A stretch of 12,925 nt of DNA from JAGVMG01 sp964461105 (GCA_964461105.1 CAYWSY010000057.1:1-12925); one strand, 5' to 3'; numbered from the stretch's first letter, positions 1 through 6,728 are shown. Numbers and translations: made by a program. The notes: generated from the letters alone by a model not told the origin.

Positions 1-5
1 GGTGA

Positions 6-55
6 ACGATCGTAAAGTTAGCTGTGTTCATGAACACAGCTAACTTTACGATCGT
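6..55. repeat. Perfect 50-bp palindrome with no spacer
   Basis: Two 25-base arms are exact reverse complements, centred between bases 30 and 31. The next outward pair mismatches, and a few pairs beyond it match again. Transcribed from either strand it would form a very long hairpin. Neither side has a T-tract, so it is not a standard intrinsic terminator, though it could stop readthrough from the minus-strand operon that ends at 112. Perfect spacer-free palindromes of this length are unusual in bacterial chromosomes. A dispersed repeat, a mobile-element end or a fold-back assembly artefact at the contig edge are all possible. Confidence 0.85.
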
Positions 56-77
56 CCAACCGCGGGAGCTTTCACGT

Positions 78-125
78 CAGTCCAAAGTGTAAAAACTTTC
101 TTGACCGAGTACTAATCGCTTCTTT
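78..125 (+). other. Possible remnant of a 23S rRNA 3' end
   Basis: Bases 101-118 read TTGACCGAGTACTAATCG. This closely matches the conserved final segment of bacterial 23S rRNA (roughly TTGACCGGTACTAATAG), with one inserted base and one mismatch. Just upstream a small hairpin can form (AAAGT, then a loop, then ACTTT), with GTC and GAC flanking it, as in the last helix of 23S domain VI. Further upstream the match fades, and by base 55 the sequence is the palindrome, so a complete 23S gene is not present in the window. The overlap with the end of the minus-strand gene at 112 is odd. It may be a rearranged fragment, a true gene end lying mostly outside the window, or chance similarity. Confidence 0.35.
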
Positions 126-1122
126 GCACAACATGGGGGATAATTGCCATCTCCCACTTGGTAATATAGTTGGACATTGAATAGATCGCCCCTGTTTGCA
201 ATAACTCAAAGACCTGCAACCCATTGGGCATTTGAGTGACAAGCGACTGATTATAATGAGGCTGTTCATAGAGATGACTTTCTGTCTCAAGTAAAAGTGC
301 ATCAGAACCGATTAACCGCTGCTGCTTCAGATGTTGGAGATATTTGTCGCCATCGCTAAAATACCTCTCACCATGGACCTGGAGCACGATCAGTTGCTTT
401 CCTGTATGATCAAGCCCCACAAAATGGGTTAAATTCATCATCCGAGAAATCCCCTCTCCCCTGCCGGTCATATATGAGAATGTTGGATCTGTCTTGTCCT
501 GAATTAACAAGTAAAGATGATAGTACTTTCCTCGAGAAACTGTCTGACTTTCTAAAGGAAGGGTGGGATGGTTTTCTAATTTAATTTCACTGCATGGAGT
601 TACAAGGATCTTTCGAGTTGAATATTGAACCCCTTGCGTGCGCACTAAAGCCATAGGTTTATTTGGATCAACGTAGACACTCTCAAGGGGTTGGTTCAAT
701 TTCAGAACAATATCCGTTTCTGCAATCATCCGCTCAAGATTATGGATCATTTCATAACAGCCATTTACAAAATAAAATCCATTGCCACCTAAATTCTCAG
801 GAATAGGGGGTTTATCGGGATGATCCATAGGGATAATCTGACAACCGACAGTCTCGCTTAAAAAACGAACCATCCGCGCATCGCTGCCGAGTTGGTGGCA
901 TCCTAAATCCGCATGAGCAATCCCACAGGCAGAAATACTTTTCCATGCCCCGCCACATTCAGCAGAAGACTCAAGAATAAGGACGCGGTTGCCTGTGTAA
1001 TGTTGATAGAGAGCCTCTAGCAGAGAAATTGGACTTGTTCCTACAACGACAACATCAAAATCAAGTGCGCCAAGTAACGCATGAAAGGAAACGATACAAA
1101 CAATTAATAGTGATTTAAACAT
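112..1122 (-). CDS. Putative exported FAD-dependent oxidoreductase-like protein
   Basis: This 336-residue protein starts with a likely Sec signal peptide (residues 1-19, hydrophobic stretch LLIVCIVSFHALLGA), followed by a beta strand and Rossmann-type turn, FDVVVVGTSPIS (residues 22-33). An acidic strand end, LILESSAECGGAW, follows. This layout is that of flavin amine-oxidase and Rab-GDI-like FAD proteins. A segment reading NGFYFVNGCYEMIHNL fits the substrate-domain entry of the same fold. The usual GxGxxG is degenerate (GTSPIS) and no clear C-terminal FAD motif (such as xxAGD) is visible, so flavin binding is uncertain. The start has a strong ribosome site (AGAGGGGAG). The gene lies 14 bases after the upstream uracil phosphoribosyltransferase gene, and its ribosome site abuts that gene's stop codon, so the two are probably co-transcribed. 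The substrate is unknown. The C terminus runs into the 23S-like segment. Confidence 0.7.
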   Translation of the reverse strand: MFKSLLIVCIVSFHALLGALDFDVVVVGTSPISLLEALYQHYTGNRVLILESSAECGGAWKSISACGIAHADLGCHQLGSDARMVRFLSETVGCQIIPMDHPDKPPIPENLGGNGFYFVNGCYEMIHNLERMIAETDIVLKLNQPLESVYVDPNKPMALVRTQGVQYSTRKILVTPCSEIKLENHPTLPLESQTVSRGKYYHLYLLIQDKTDPTFSYMTGRGEGISRMMNLTHFVGLDHTGKQLIVLQVHGERYFSDGDKYLQHLKQQRLIGSDALLLETESHLYEQPHYNQSLVTQMPNGLQVFELLQTGAIYSMSNYITKWEMAIIPHVVQRSD

Positions 1123-1136
1123 CGTATCTCCCCTCT

Positions 1137-1967
1137 TTATTTCGTTGCAAGATCAGATACTGAAGCAGGATGGCCCGCTGTTCCAAAAAAACGATCTCCA
1201 AAATCGCCTAACCCAGGGACGATGTATTTCTTAGCATTGAGCTTTTCATCGAGCACTGTCATTACGACCTGAATTTCTGGGAATTTTTGACTAAGCTGAA
1301 GCAGTCCCTCTGGAGCTGCACACACACAGGCGATGATGATCTTCCCTTCTTGCACCCCTTTTTCCTTTAACAAGGTGATGACCATATCCAAGGTTCCGCC
1401 TGTTGCCACCATCGGTTCTGTGATGATAACTGTCTGACTTGAAGCCAGGGAGGGAGAGGCTTTCATATAAATGAAATTGGGAAGCGCCGTTTCCTCATCG
1501 CGCTGAATCAAAAACTTGCTAACATGCGCATCAGGGAAATGCTCCATAAACGTATCCAGAAGAATATCACCCGAGCGCATCACTGAAACAAGTTCAACAC
1601 CGCCGTGTAGAGTAAGCCCAGTAAAAGCGGTCACAGGAGATTGCATTTCCACTTCTTGAACGGGAAGGCATTCAACGACTTTACTTACAAGCGTCTCGCC
1701 AATTTTAGCAGAAATTGCGCGAAATTCTTTCGTTGAGCTATTCACATTCCGCAGCTGAGTCATTAAAATCTGCTCATATTTCGACGGTTCAAATGAGCAT
1801 TTGACAATCGGGAGAAGTTCCGAGAGTTTTTGGGGGTTATTTCGGTTCATTTGAACTTGAGCGAGCAATTCCTGCCCTGGCTCAGCGCTGATTCCTGAAA
1901 TGCATGTTGTCAATGTGAGTGTATAAGCGACTCTAAAGAATACTGATTTCCATGTCCTTTTGTGCAT
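1137..1967 (-). CDS. upp: Uracil phosphoribosyltransferase with N-terminal signal-like sequence
   Basis: The protein should convert uracil and PRPP to UMP in pyrimidine salvage. Family marks are clear: RSG (131-133), RDEET (156-160), the PRPP-binding loop EPMVATGGT (184-192), and the uracil-binding PGLGDFGDRFFGT near the C terminus (251-263). At 276 residues it is longer than the usual ~208 because of about 65 extra N-terminal residues. These begin with basic residues and a hydrophobic run ending ISA-EP near residue 28, which looks like a Sec signal peptide with a cleavage site. The core (FRAISAKIGETL, then ATGGT rather than ATGGS) reminds me of plant-type enzymes more than the E. coli one; this is from memory. 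The start has GGGGA eight bases upstream. It is the first gene of a two-gene operon. Export of a PRPP-dependent enzyme would be unusual, so a membrane anchor or a mis-set start are alternatives. Confidence 0.9.
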   Translation of the reverse strand: MHKRTWKSVFFRVAYTLTLTTCISGISAEPGQELLAQVQMNRNNPQKLSELLPIVKCSFEPSKYEQILMTQLRNVNSSTKEFRAISAKIGETLVSKVVECLPVQEVEMQSPVTAFTGLTLHGGVELVSVMRSGDILLDTFMEHFPDAHVSKFLIQRDEETALPNFIYMKASPSLASSQTVIITEPMVATGGTLDMVITLLKEKGVQEGKIIIACVCAAPEGLLQLSQKFPEIQVVMTVLDEKLNAKKYIVPGLGDFGDRFFGTAGHPASVSDLATK

Positions 1968-2284
1968 CGTTGATTCCCCAAATTAAAGTTGCAATAATTG
2001 GAGAATATTTTGTCAGAACTGGAAAAAAATCGCAAGAATTTCTTGAAAAACCGCATCAAAACTTCCGGTTTTAAACAATTTTTTAACTTGAAGTCGATCG
2101 CGGAAAGAACTCGAAATAAGCTTTAAGTACTTGATTATAATTGTTATAAGGCAATAACTCTGAGTTAGAAGCTGGAGCGGGTTGTTTAATTTTAAATTGA
2201 AATTAATTTATTTTTTTAATATAATAGGCTTAAGTTTAAATTAATTCACGTTTAAATAAAAACATAAATAACTGATATAAAATA
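1968..2284. other. AT-rich divergent intergenic region
   Basis: This 317-base gap separates the minus-strand upp gene from the plus-strand effector gene. It carries the plus-strand promoter described separately. It also has two small inverted repeats: CAAGAA-T-TTCTTG at 2033-2045, and AAAACCG/CGGTTTT with a 12-base loop at 2047-2072, followed by a T-rich stretch. No convincing promoter for the minus strand was found; a ribosome site (GGGGA) precedes its ATG. No RNA gene or open frame worth reporting was seen. Confidence 0.6.
2197..2225 (+). promoter_or_regulatory. Sigma-70/sigma-66-type promoter for the 989-residue gene
   Basis: TTGAAA (2197-2202) is followed by exactly 17 bases and a perfect TATAAT (2220-2225). 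Transcription would start near 2232, giving a leader of about 53 bases that is very AT-rich. It has no Shine-Dalgarno sequence before the ATG at 2285, so translation may rely on an unstructured A-rich leader. Confidence 0.65.
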
Positions 2285-5254
2285 ATGGCAGTCCCAATTT
2301 CTTCAAGCATAGCAAGTTCTTCAAGCGCAGGCGCCCACACCCCGTGCTTAAATGCATTCTGGGTCTGTCAACCTCCAGAAATGGACCATAACGGAGCTTT
2401 TAAAAAGACCTTGGTACATTTTGAAGCTAGACTAGAGGCCTTAAGGGCATCTGGAGTTCCAGTCGTCTCTCAAGTGTTTGAGGTTTTTACGCAGGTTGCC
2501 AACTTCATCGAGACGACATACCCTAACGGAATTGATCTCTTAGGATTCAGAATGCATGCGGATGAAAGAACCCTTCCTTTAAGCCGTCAATCAGGAGGGT
2601 CTTATTCCCTTGGGGATTCAGGAACAGATACGGGATCCGCTGTTCAGAACATTTTTAGATCGGTGCGCAAATTCGTGATGATTGAGGGGTGTAAGACAGG
2701 CTCGGGAAAAGAGGGAATTTTAAAACATGTCGTAAGCCTGTGCCGACCTGGGGTTATAGGAATTGGAAGTAAAGGCTCTGAATTTGAGGTAGGGTTTGAT
2801 AAAACCTTAAGCGGTTATATGCGTTTTGAGAGTCTTCAATCTAAACAAGATATCACGCGTATTTATTACAAGACAGAAAATGGAGCGGTTCAAAACATTC
2901 CAGTAGATGAGTTGATGCTTTTATGGGATCTTTTTAAAGAAAAATGTGAAACACCAGAAGAGAAGCAACGGGGTTTTGAGCTGTGCTATAAATTGCTCGG
3001 TGAGAGAAATGATCCAAGCACATTTCCTAGAATCCGCAGCGAGAATAAAGAGTTTATTGACTCAATGCTTGGGTCTTTTGAATCGATTCGAAAAGAGCTC
3101 CTTCAAGTACAGGTAACCAAGTCTGGGGCAAAATCGATCTGGGTAGAGATGTTAGTAGCGCTTGAAGCATTGAGAAGTGAGCTTGGTGGTGATCAGGGGC
3201 CAGCGGAGATCCCTGTAGATGAGGTAGAGCGCGCAAAGACGCCCGATCAAATTGTTACACCTGAAGGAGCGCTTCGTGTTGCTCCATGGTCTGCGTACCA
3301 AAAAGTATATCGCTTTGTTTTAGGATGCGCCTTTATTGATAAATACAAGCCCCTATTAATGCTTCTTGACGATGAGACGGGGTTTGGTCCTGCCAGCCAG
3401 GGGATTAAGGCTCTTTCCGGGCTGGTTATTCATGGGAACGACGGATTATCAATTACAACCATCCTTGCTCATTACTTTACTATTATTAAAAAATCTTATT
3501 CATCAGGAATTAATTCACATCTTATAAAAGACTGGTTTATTGGAATTTCAAATCAGGTTTGTTTTAATAATACGATCAAATTTATTGATGAGTTTTACGA
3601 AGAACGGATTCGACCCAGTAGGGAAGAGCGTTTGAGAATTGCGATTTTAAAAGGTGATAAAAAAGAGGTTCAGAACTTACTTGAGCAGGGTGTGAATCTT
3701 AACTTTTTTGAAGCTGAGGGTGTGTCATTGTATAACACGGCTTTTGAGAAAAAATTTTTATTTATTGCTTTTCTTTTGCATGAAAAGCTTTATCCTGATC
3801 AACACTCAGATTTCAAGACACGTATAACTGGCTTAACTGATGAAAAAATTTTGGATTCGGAGGCTGTTTTGATTTCAAACTATTTAGCGAGAAACCAGAA
3901 AATAAAGAACGCGCTTGAATACGTAGGTTTAATCATCTCAATCGAAAAGAAAGTTGAAGCAGCAAGTAAGCTCGCCGTTTCTGCAGCGCTCTTAGGCTAT
4001 ACTCCTCGAGCAATAAAGATCCTTAAGCCTTATTTTAATGGTACAATTAGTGTACCTTATAAGCTTGAAAAAGCCAGAGAGACTTTAGATAAAGCTGTCA
4101 GTGAGATCGTGAAGATCAAATTGGATTTAAGGGATTCTTCACAAGCACTCGAAGCACTGGAATTGTTTAGATTTCGAAATTACAGCAATTTTATATTTCC
4201 AGCAGTTGAGAAAGTTTTTAATATTTTAATAGAAAAAAACTCCTTAGAAGAAGTCGCTCAGTTGTTCAGAAACAAACACCTGAAAGTTAGACTGGATAAG
4301 ATACTTGAAATAAAAGTAAAAGAATTATTAGATCAAGGTAAATATGATCTTGCGCTTCAATTCGCTAATGCGATTGAATTTCCGGATTATTTTGAGGCGG
4401 CTTATGGACATCTTGTAACCTACTTGATCGAACAAAATGGTCTTGATGCAGCGGTTGAAGCAGCAAGTAAGCTCGCCGTTTCTGCAGCGCTCTTAGGCTA
4501 TACTCCTCGAGCAATAAAGATCCTTAAGCCTTATTTTAATGGTACAATTAGTGTACCTTATAAGCTTGAAAAAGCCAGAGAGACTTTAGATAAAGCTGTC
4601 AGTGAGATCGTGAAGATCAAATTGGATTTAAGGGATTCTTCACAAGCACTCGAAGCACTGGAATTGTTTAGATTTCGAAATTACAGCAATTTTATATTTC
4701 CAGCAGTTGAGAAAGTTTTTAATATTTTAATAGAAAAAAACTCCTTAGAAGAAGTCGCTCAGTTGTTCAGAAACAAACACCTGAAAGTTAGACTGGATAA
4801 GATACTTGAAATAAAAGTAAAAGAATTATTAGATCAAGGTAAATATGATCTTGCGCTTCAATTCGCTAATGCGATTGAATTTCCGGATTATTTTGAGGCG
4901 GCTTATGGACATCTTGTAACCTACTTGATCGAACAAAATGATCTTGATGCAGCGTATGACCTAGCGCTAAGAATTAAACGTAAAAAAAGTAAAAGTTTTT
5001 TTATCTCGGACGTGATTTCTGCGTATTTAACTACAGGGCGCTACGAGTCTGCAATTGCGGTTGCTGATAAGATTGAAACTAAATATGATTTTAACAGAGC
5101 GCGCACGGAGCTTGTAGACTTCTTTCTCAAGGAAAATAAGACTCGTGAAGCTTATGAGCAGGCAATGAAAATTAAAGGCTCACGCGAGCGTCAAGCGTTG
5201 CTCTCTAAAGTAGAGCGCCAGCGCGCCTCTCGTTGTAGCTGTCAACTTTTATAG
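2285..5254 (+). CDS. Putative type III effector: helical-repeat protein with CaaX-like C terminus
   Basis: I do not recognise this 989-residue protein as a named gene. The N terminus is serine-rich (MAVPISSSIASSSSAG), as in many chlamydial type III substrates, and has no Sec signal or membrane segment. Residues 1-448 show no domain I can name. Residues 449-505 look like one or two ankyrin-type hairpins (LRIAILKGDKKEVQNLLEQG). From about 540 to 975 the protein is an alpha-helical solenoid with units of roughly 33 residues (for example YDLALQFANAIEF and YESAIAVADKIET), similar to TPR-type repeats. Residues 557-723 and 724-890 are the same 167 residues repeated, differing only at Gly719/Asp886. 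The protein ends RQRASRCSCQLL, where CQLL has the form of a CaaX box with leucine last, preceded by a second cysteine and basic residues. The start lacks a ribosome site but sits behind a strong promoter. A host-targeted role is inferred. Confidence 0.85.
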   Translation: MAVPISSSIASSSSAGAHTPCLNAFWVCQPPEMDHNGAFKKTLVHFEARLEALRASGVPVVSQVFEVFTQVANFIETTYPNGIDLLGFRMHADERTLPLSRQSGGSYSLGDSGTDTGSAVQNIFRSVRKFVMIEGCKTGSGKEGILKHVVSLCRPGVIGIGSKGSEFEVGFDKTLSGYMRFESLQSKQDITRIYYKTENGAVQNIPVDELMLLWDLFKEKCETPEEKQRGFELCYKLLGERNDPSTFPRIRSENKEFIDSMLGSFESIRKELLQVQVTKSGAKSIWVEMLVALEALRSELGGDQGPAEIPVDEVERAKTPDQIVTPEGALRVAPWSAYQKVYRFVLGCAFIDKYKPLLMLLDDETGFGPASQGIKALSGLVIHGNDGLSITTILAHYFTIIKKSYSSGINSHLIKDWFIGISNQVCFNNTIKFIDEFYEERIRPSREERLRIAILKGDKKEVQNLLEQGVNLNFFEAEGVSLYNTAFEKKFLFIAFLLHEKLYPDQHSDFKTRITGLTDEKILDSEAVLISNYLARNQKIKNALEYVGLIISIEKKVEAASKLAVSAALLGYTPRAIKILKPYFNGTISVPYKLEKARETLDKAVSEIVKIKLDLRDSSQALEALELFRFRNYSNFIFPAVEKVFNILIEKNSLEEVAQLFRNKHLKVRLDKILEIKVKELLDQGKYDLALQFANAIEFPDYFEAAYGHLVTYLIEQNGLDAAVEAASKLAVSAALLGYTPRAIKILKPYFNGTISVPYKLEKARETLDKAVSEIVKIKLDLRDSSQALEALELFRFRNYSNFIFPAVEKVFNILIEKNSLEEVAQLFRNKHLKVRLDKILEIKVKELLDQGKYDLALQFANAIEFPDYFEAAYGHLVTYLIEQNDLDAAYDLALRIKRKKSKSFFISDVISAYLTTGRYESAIAVADKIETKYDFNRARTELVDFFLKENKTREAYEQAMKIKGSRERQALLSKVERQRASRCSCQLL
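3953..4453 (+). repeat. Tandem 501-bp repeat, unit 1
   Basis: First of two adjacent in-frame units encoding 167 residues each (557-723 of the protein). Base-by-base comparison with unit 2 shows one difference in 501: G at 4440 here and A at 4941 in unit 2, changing Gly to Asp. The match stops sharply at both ends. It covers about five helical hairpins of the solenoid. Confidence 0.97.
4454..4954 (+). repeat. Tandem 501-bp repeat, unit 2
   Basis: Second copy, directly abutting unit 1 and in the same reading frame (residues 724-890). Near identity at silent positions means the duplication is recent or has been homogenised. After base 4954 the sequence diverges into the remaining solenoid (YDLALRIK). 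Confidence 0.97.
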
Positions 5255-5283
5255 CAGGGCGGTTTAGTTTGGCACATTCAGAA

Positions 5284-5306
5284 CCACTTCTATGGAAAAA
5301 AAGTGG
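5284..5306. terminator. Weak hairpin between convergent genes
   Basis: CCACTT (5284-5289) can pair with AAGTGG (5301-5306) around an 11-base loop, in the 81-base gap between the convergent effector and ABM genes. No T-tract follows directly; a TTTTT run lies 15 bases later on the plus strand. It is the best terminator candidate here, but weak. Confidence 0.3.
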
Positions 5307-5335
5307 AGCATCAACAGCTATTTTTGCGTCAAAAT

Positions 5336-5653
5336 TTAAGCAACGCGTCTTTGCTTCTCGGCGTAAACCGAACAGACTTTGAAAAATTCACGGTGAGGCT
5401 TTTCTTGACAATAGCGCATCAGTTCATGCTCTTTAGAATCCCAATGAGATTGGAATGTGCGGGCTTCTTCTAAGCTATTCCAGCTCCCAATACCAACCAG
5501 ATTCGTTGCATCCTTGCCGTTTTGCCAAAGCTCAATCCCATGACATCCGTATTCTTGAGCTTTTTTGACGAGCTCATTTTCAAGGAACTTGATCCCTTGT
5601 TCCTCCATTCCCTTTTTGAACTTATAATGGACGATAGCACGAAAACTTGGCAT
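5336..5653 (-). CDS. ABM-like dimeric alpha/beta-barrel protein
   Basis: This 105-residue protein has the length and pattern of the antibiotic-biosynthesis-monooxygenase (ABM) fold: a first strand with FRAIVHYKFKKG, a helix (EQGIKFLENELVKKAQEYGC), strands GIELWQN and LVGIGSW, the common NSLEEARTFQSHWDS segment, and a last strand EFFKVCSVY. Such proteins are small cytosolic dimers. Members include quinol or haem-degrading monooxygenases and many of unknown function. No residue here fixes the substrate, so only the fold is claimed. The ATG has a very strong ribosome site (GGGGGGAG) and a promoter just upstream. It stands alone, convergent with the effector gene and 66 bases after the same-strand pseudouridine synthase gene. 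Confidence 0.75.
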   Translation of the reverse strand: MPSFRAIVHYKFKKGMEEQGIKFLENELVKKAQEYGCHGIELWQNGKDATNLVGIGSWNSLEEARTFQSHWDSKEHELMRYCQEKPHREFFKVCSVYAEKQRRVA

Positions 5654-5675
5654 AACTCCCCCCTTTTATAAGTTC

Positions 5676-5704
5676 ATTATCACTAAAAACAGAAATTAAT
5701 TCAA
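5676..5704 (-). promoter_or_regulatory. Promoter of the ABM-like gene
   Basis: On the minus strand TTGAAT (complement of 5699-5704) is followed by 17 bases and GATAAT (complement of 5676-5681). Transcription would start near 5669, about 16 bases before the ATG, leaving room for the GGGGGGAG ribosome site. Confidence 0.55.
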
Positions 5705-5716
5705 ATTAATTTGAAT
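5699..5716. promoter_or_regulatory. 18-bp palindrome over the ABM promoter -35
   Basis: ATTCAAATTAATTTGAAT is a perfect 18-bp palindrome whose left half contains the -35 box of the ABM-like gene. That position suits a repressor operator. The tract is AT-rich, so chance symmetry is a real alternative. Confidence 0.4.
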
Positions 5717-5719
5717 GAT

Positions 5720-6565
5720 TTAATTTAAATTTAAAAGCTTAGCGAAAGAATGGGGAAAAGCGACCTCAAACGTCAGTTCTTTGCCACTTGCTGGGTGCCT
5801 AAACTTGAGCTTTTGAGCATGCAACGCCATTCGCTTTAAGGGGTTGCATGTCGATCCGTATTTCTTGTCGCCCACGATAGAACGACCAGCGTCCTTGCAA
5901 TGCACACGGATCTGATTCTTTCTACCTGTTTCTAAATGAATGCGAAGCAGGGAATAGCGCTTGTTCTGGGCTTCTACCTTGTAATGGGTGATCCCCAACT
6001 TACCGTCGCTCTCCCAAGGGGTGCTTCGGACAGTCAGAGTCACATCTTCCTTAAGATAGCTCTTCCAGGTCCCCTCCGGAGCAGAAAGGGTTCCTTCAAC
6101 GACTGCATAGTAGATCTTTTCGATCTGCTTCTGTTCGAATTGCTCTTTAAAAGAGTCCCGGACTGCCTCAGAATAGGCAAAGACCATAAGTCCAGAAGTT
6201 TCCCGATCCAGTCTATGGACAGGAAACACCCTGCCCGCATGGAAGCGTCGTTTGAGAATATCGTGCGCATTGGGACTGTTTCCAGTATCGGTAGAGACAC
6301 TCAATAAACCCTCTGGCTTTTCGATCACACATAAATGCTCATCTTCGAAGAGGATCTTAATCCCCCCTCGAACAAAATTAACCCGCGGTCCCACTTTGAC
6401 CTCTTGACCGGGAAGGACAAGAATCTTGGCCCTGGACACTGTTTTTCCATCAATGTGAACCCGTCCTTTTTCAATCCATGAGCGCAACGAGCTTATGGAG
6501 CTATCGGGCGCCATGGTTTGAAGAAGGGCTAGCAAGGGAATTTCACGATCAGCTTTTGCATGCAT
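5720..6565 (-). CDS. RluA-family 23S rRNA/tRNA pseudouridine synthase
   Basis: This protein should isomerise specific uridines in rRNA or tRNA to pseudouridine. From the chosen start it is 281 residues. An S4-like RNA-binding domain covers about residues 8-60 (LRSWIEKGRVHIDGK). The catalytic domain carries HRLDRETSG (117-125) with the catalytic Asp120, and the late family segment GRKNQIRVHCKDAG. The frame stays open to an ATG at 6622, but that ATG has no ribosome site. The ATG at 6565 has AAGGA well placed and a promoter -10 box between the two candidates, so 6565 is preferred. The target uridine cannot be assigned, and RluA, RluC and RluD types are all possible. It is upstream of the ABM-like gene but that gene has its own promoter. 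Confidence 0.92.
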   Translation of the reverse strand: MHAKADREIPLLALLQTMAPDSSISSLRSWIEKGRVHIDGKTVSRAKILVLPGQEVKVGPRVNFVRGGIKILFEDEHLCVIEKPEGLLSVSTDTGNSPNAHDILKRRFHAGRVFPVHRLDRETSGLMVFAYSEAVRDSFKEQFEQKQIEKIYYAVVEGTLSAPEGTWKSYLKEDVTLTVRSTPWESDGKLGITHYKVEAQNKRYSLLRIHLETGRKNQIRVHCKDAGRSIVGDKKYGSTCNPLKRMALHAQKLKFRHPASGKELTFEVAFPHSFAKLLNLN

Positions 6566-6587
6566 AGGAGATCCTTTTTGGGATGAG

Positions 6588-6596
6588 ATTGTAGCA
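6588..6596 (-). promoter_or_regulatory. Extended -10 promoter of the pseudouridine synthase gene
   Basis: The minus strand reads TGCTACAAT, an extended -10 (TGn plus TACAAT). The -35 region is poor (TTCCTT at 17 bases). Transcription would start near 6581, 16 bases before the preferred ATG at 6565 and downstream of the alternative ATG at 6622, which supports the shorter protein. Confidence 0.45.
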
Positions 6597-6668
6597 TGCC
6601 TTGCTAAATTAAGGAAAATCATTTTAAATTACTTATATTTAGTTAGTTAAAATTTGTATAAAAACTTC

Positions 6669-6698
6669 TTGTCCCTCAACCCCATGATGGGGTATACA
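6669..6698 (+). promoter_or_regulatory. Candidate promoter of the FKBP gene with inverted repeat in spacer
   Basis: TTGTCC (6669-6674) and TATACA (6693-6698) are 18 bases apart. The spacer contains CCCCAT-G-ATGGGG (6680-6692), a perfect 13-bp inverted repeat touching the -10 box, which could bind a regulator. GGTATAC occurs both here (6691-6697) and just before the ATG (6721-6727). Confidence 0.4.
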
Positions 6699-6728
6699 TT
6701 TTACTGTCTCTAAAACCAAAGGTATACG

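Noticed and set aside
5936..6307. Open frame on the plus strand inside the pseudouridine synthase gene
   Set aside because: It is antisense to a gene with strong family motifs, has no ribosome site and encodes nothing recognisable.
6566..6622. 19-residue N-terminal extension of the pseudouridine synthase
   Set aside because: There is no ribosome site at 6622, while the ATG at 6565 has AAGGA and an extended -10 lies between the two.
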